This document shows, piece by piece, positions 25,932-25,966 of a stretch of DNA of 25,966 bases. A program made the translations under genes and the position numbers. This stretch comes from Entamoeba invadens IP1 (taxonomy: Eukaryota > Evosea > Mastigamoebida > Endamoebidae): NCBI RefSeq assembly GCF_000330505.1, contig NW_004191893.1, positions 120,884 to 146,849 on the forward strand. Reading direction: 5' to 3'. The notes under the pieces were generated by a model. That model saw only the letters and a program-made list of their open reading frames with translations, was not told where the DNA came from and did no database searches. Position 1 is the first letter of the stretch, and each line of letters begins with the position of its first letter.

Positions 25932-25966
25932 GAATGTTAAAAAATTCTAAACAAGACAAATAAAGA

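Noticed and set aside
1..25966. CRISPR arrays, prokaryotic operons, riboswitches or phage elements
   Set aside because: Introns, protein families and promoters are eukaryotic, and no spaced identical repeats were seen.
1..25966. An operon-like signalling cluster of GTPase, GEF and actin genes
   Set aside because: Genes are on both strands with separate promoters and mixed with unrelated housekeeping genes; the nearness is most simply chance.

Overview
This window is protist nuclear DNA, very probably from an Entamoeba species. Genes are compact and single-exon or carry one tiny intron, and they lie on both strands between very AT-rich spacers. Four introns can be placed; each begins with the Entamoeba-type donor GTTTGT, is 40-75 bp long, and restores a known protein family or a signal peptide. 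A GAAC box sits 17-23 bases before the start codon in six genes, matching the Entamoeba core-promoter GAAC element. The fairly GC-rich coding sequence and spacers of 0.5-1.2 kb point to E. invadens rather than E. histolytica, but that is a guess from composition.

Layout: 1-57, N-terminus of a Ras/Rab-type GTPase (-); 778-2169, IMD/BAR-like protein with a WASP-type WH2-central-acidic tail (-); 2871-3708, DHHC palmitoyltransferase (+, one intron); 3830-4600, MPPED-like metallophosphoesterase (-); 4886-5740, type I membrane protein with two SprB-like repeats (-); 6674-9223, armadillo-like/DH/PH RhoGEF (+); 9404-11383, ribosome-biogenesis factor ESF1 (+); 11601-12599, PP1/PP2A-type phosphatase (-, one intron); 13310-13780, decayed Hsp70 fragment (+); 14171-14587, small Cys-rich membrane protein (+); 14688-16109, RNF14-like RBR ubiquitin ligase (-); 16784-17764, unrecognised protein (+); 17915-18410, Cys-rich type I membrane protein (-, 40-bp intron); 18957-20429, auxin-efflux-carrier-family transporter (-); 21404-23227, RasGEF (-); 24485-25863, sulfotransferase (-, one intron).

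Several genes belong to the signalling that drives amoeboid motility and membrane traffic: a small GTPase, a RhoGEF, a RasGEF, an Arp2/3-activating-type protein, a palmitoyltransferase and a phosphatase. They are separate transcription units with their own promoters, so nothing here shows an operon-like system. The most unusual item is the protein at 778-2169. It joins an IMD/BAR-like membrane-bending domain to a WASP-type actin-nucleation tail and has, in between, a segment resembling the autoinhibitory half of the WASP GTPase-binding domain without an obvious CRIB motif. The second is the Hsp70 relic, which lies within about 1.1 kb bounded by inverted GTGTGTGG-type repeats and has a perfect 15-bp inverted repeat at its left edge.
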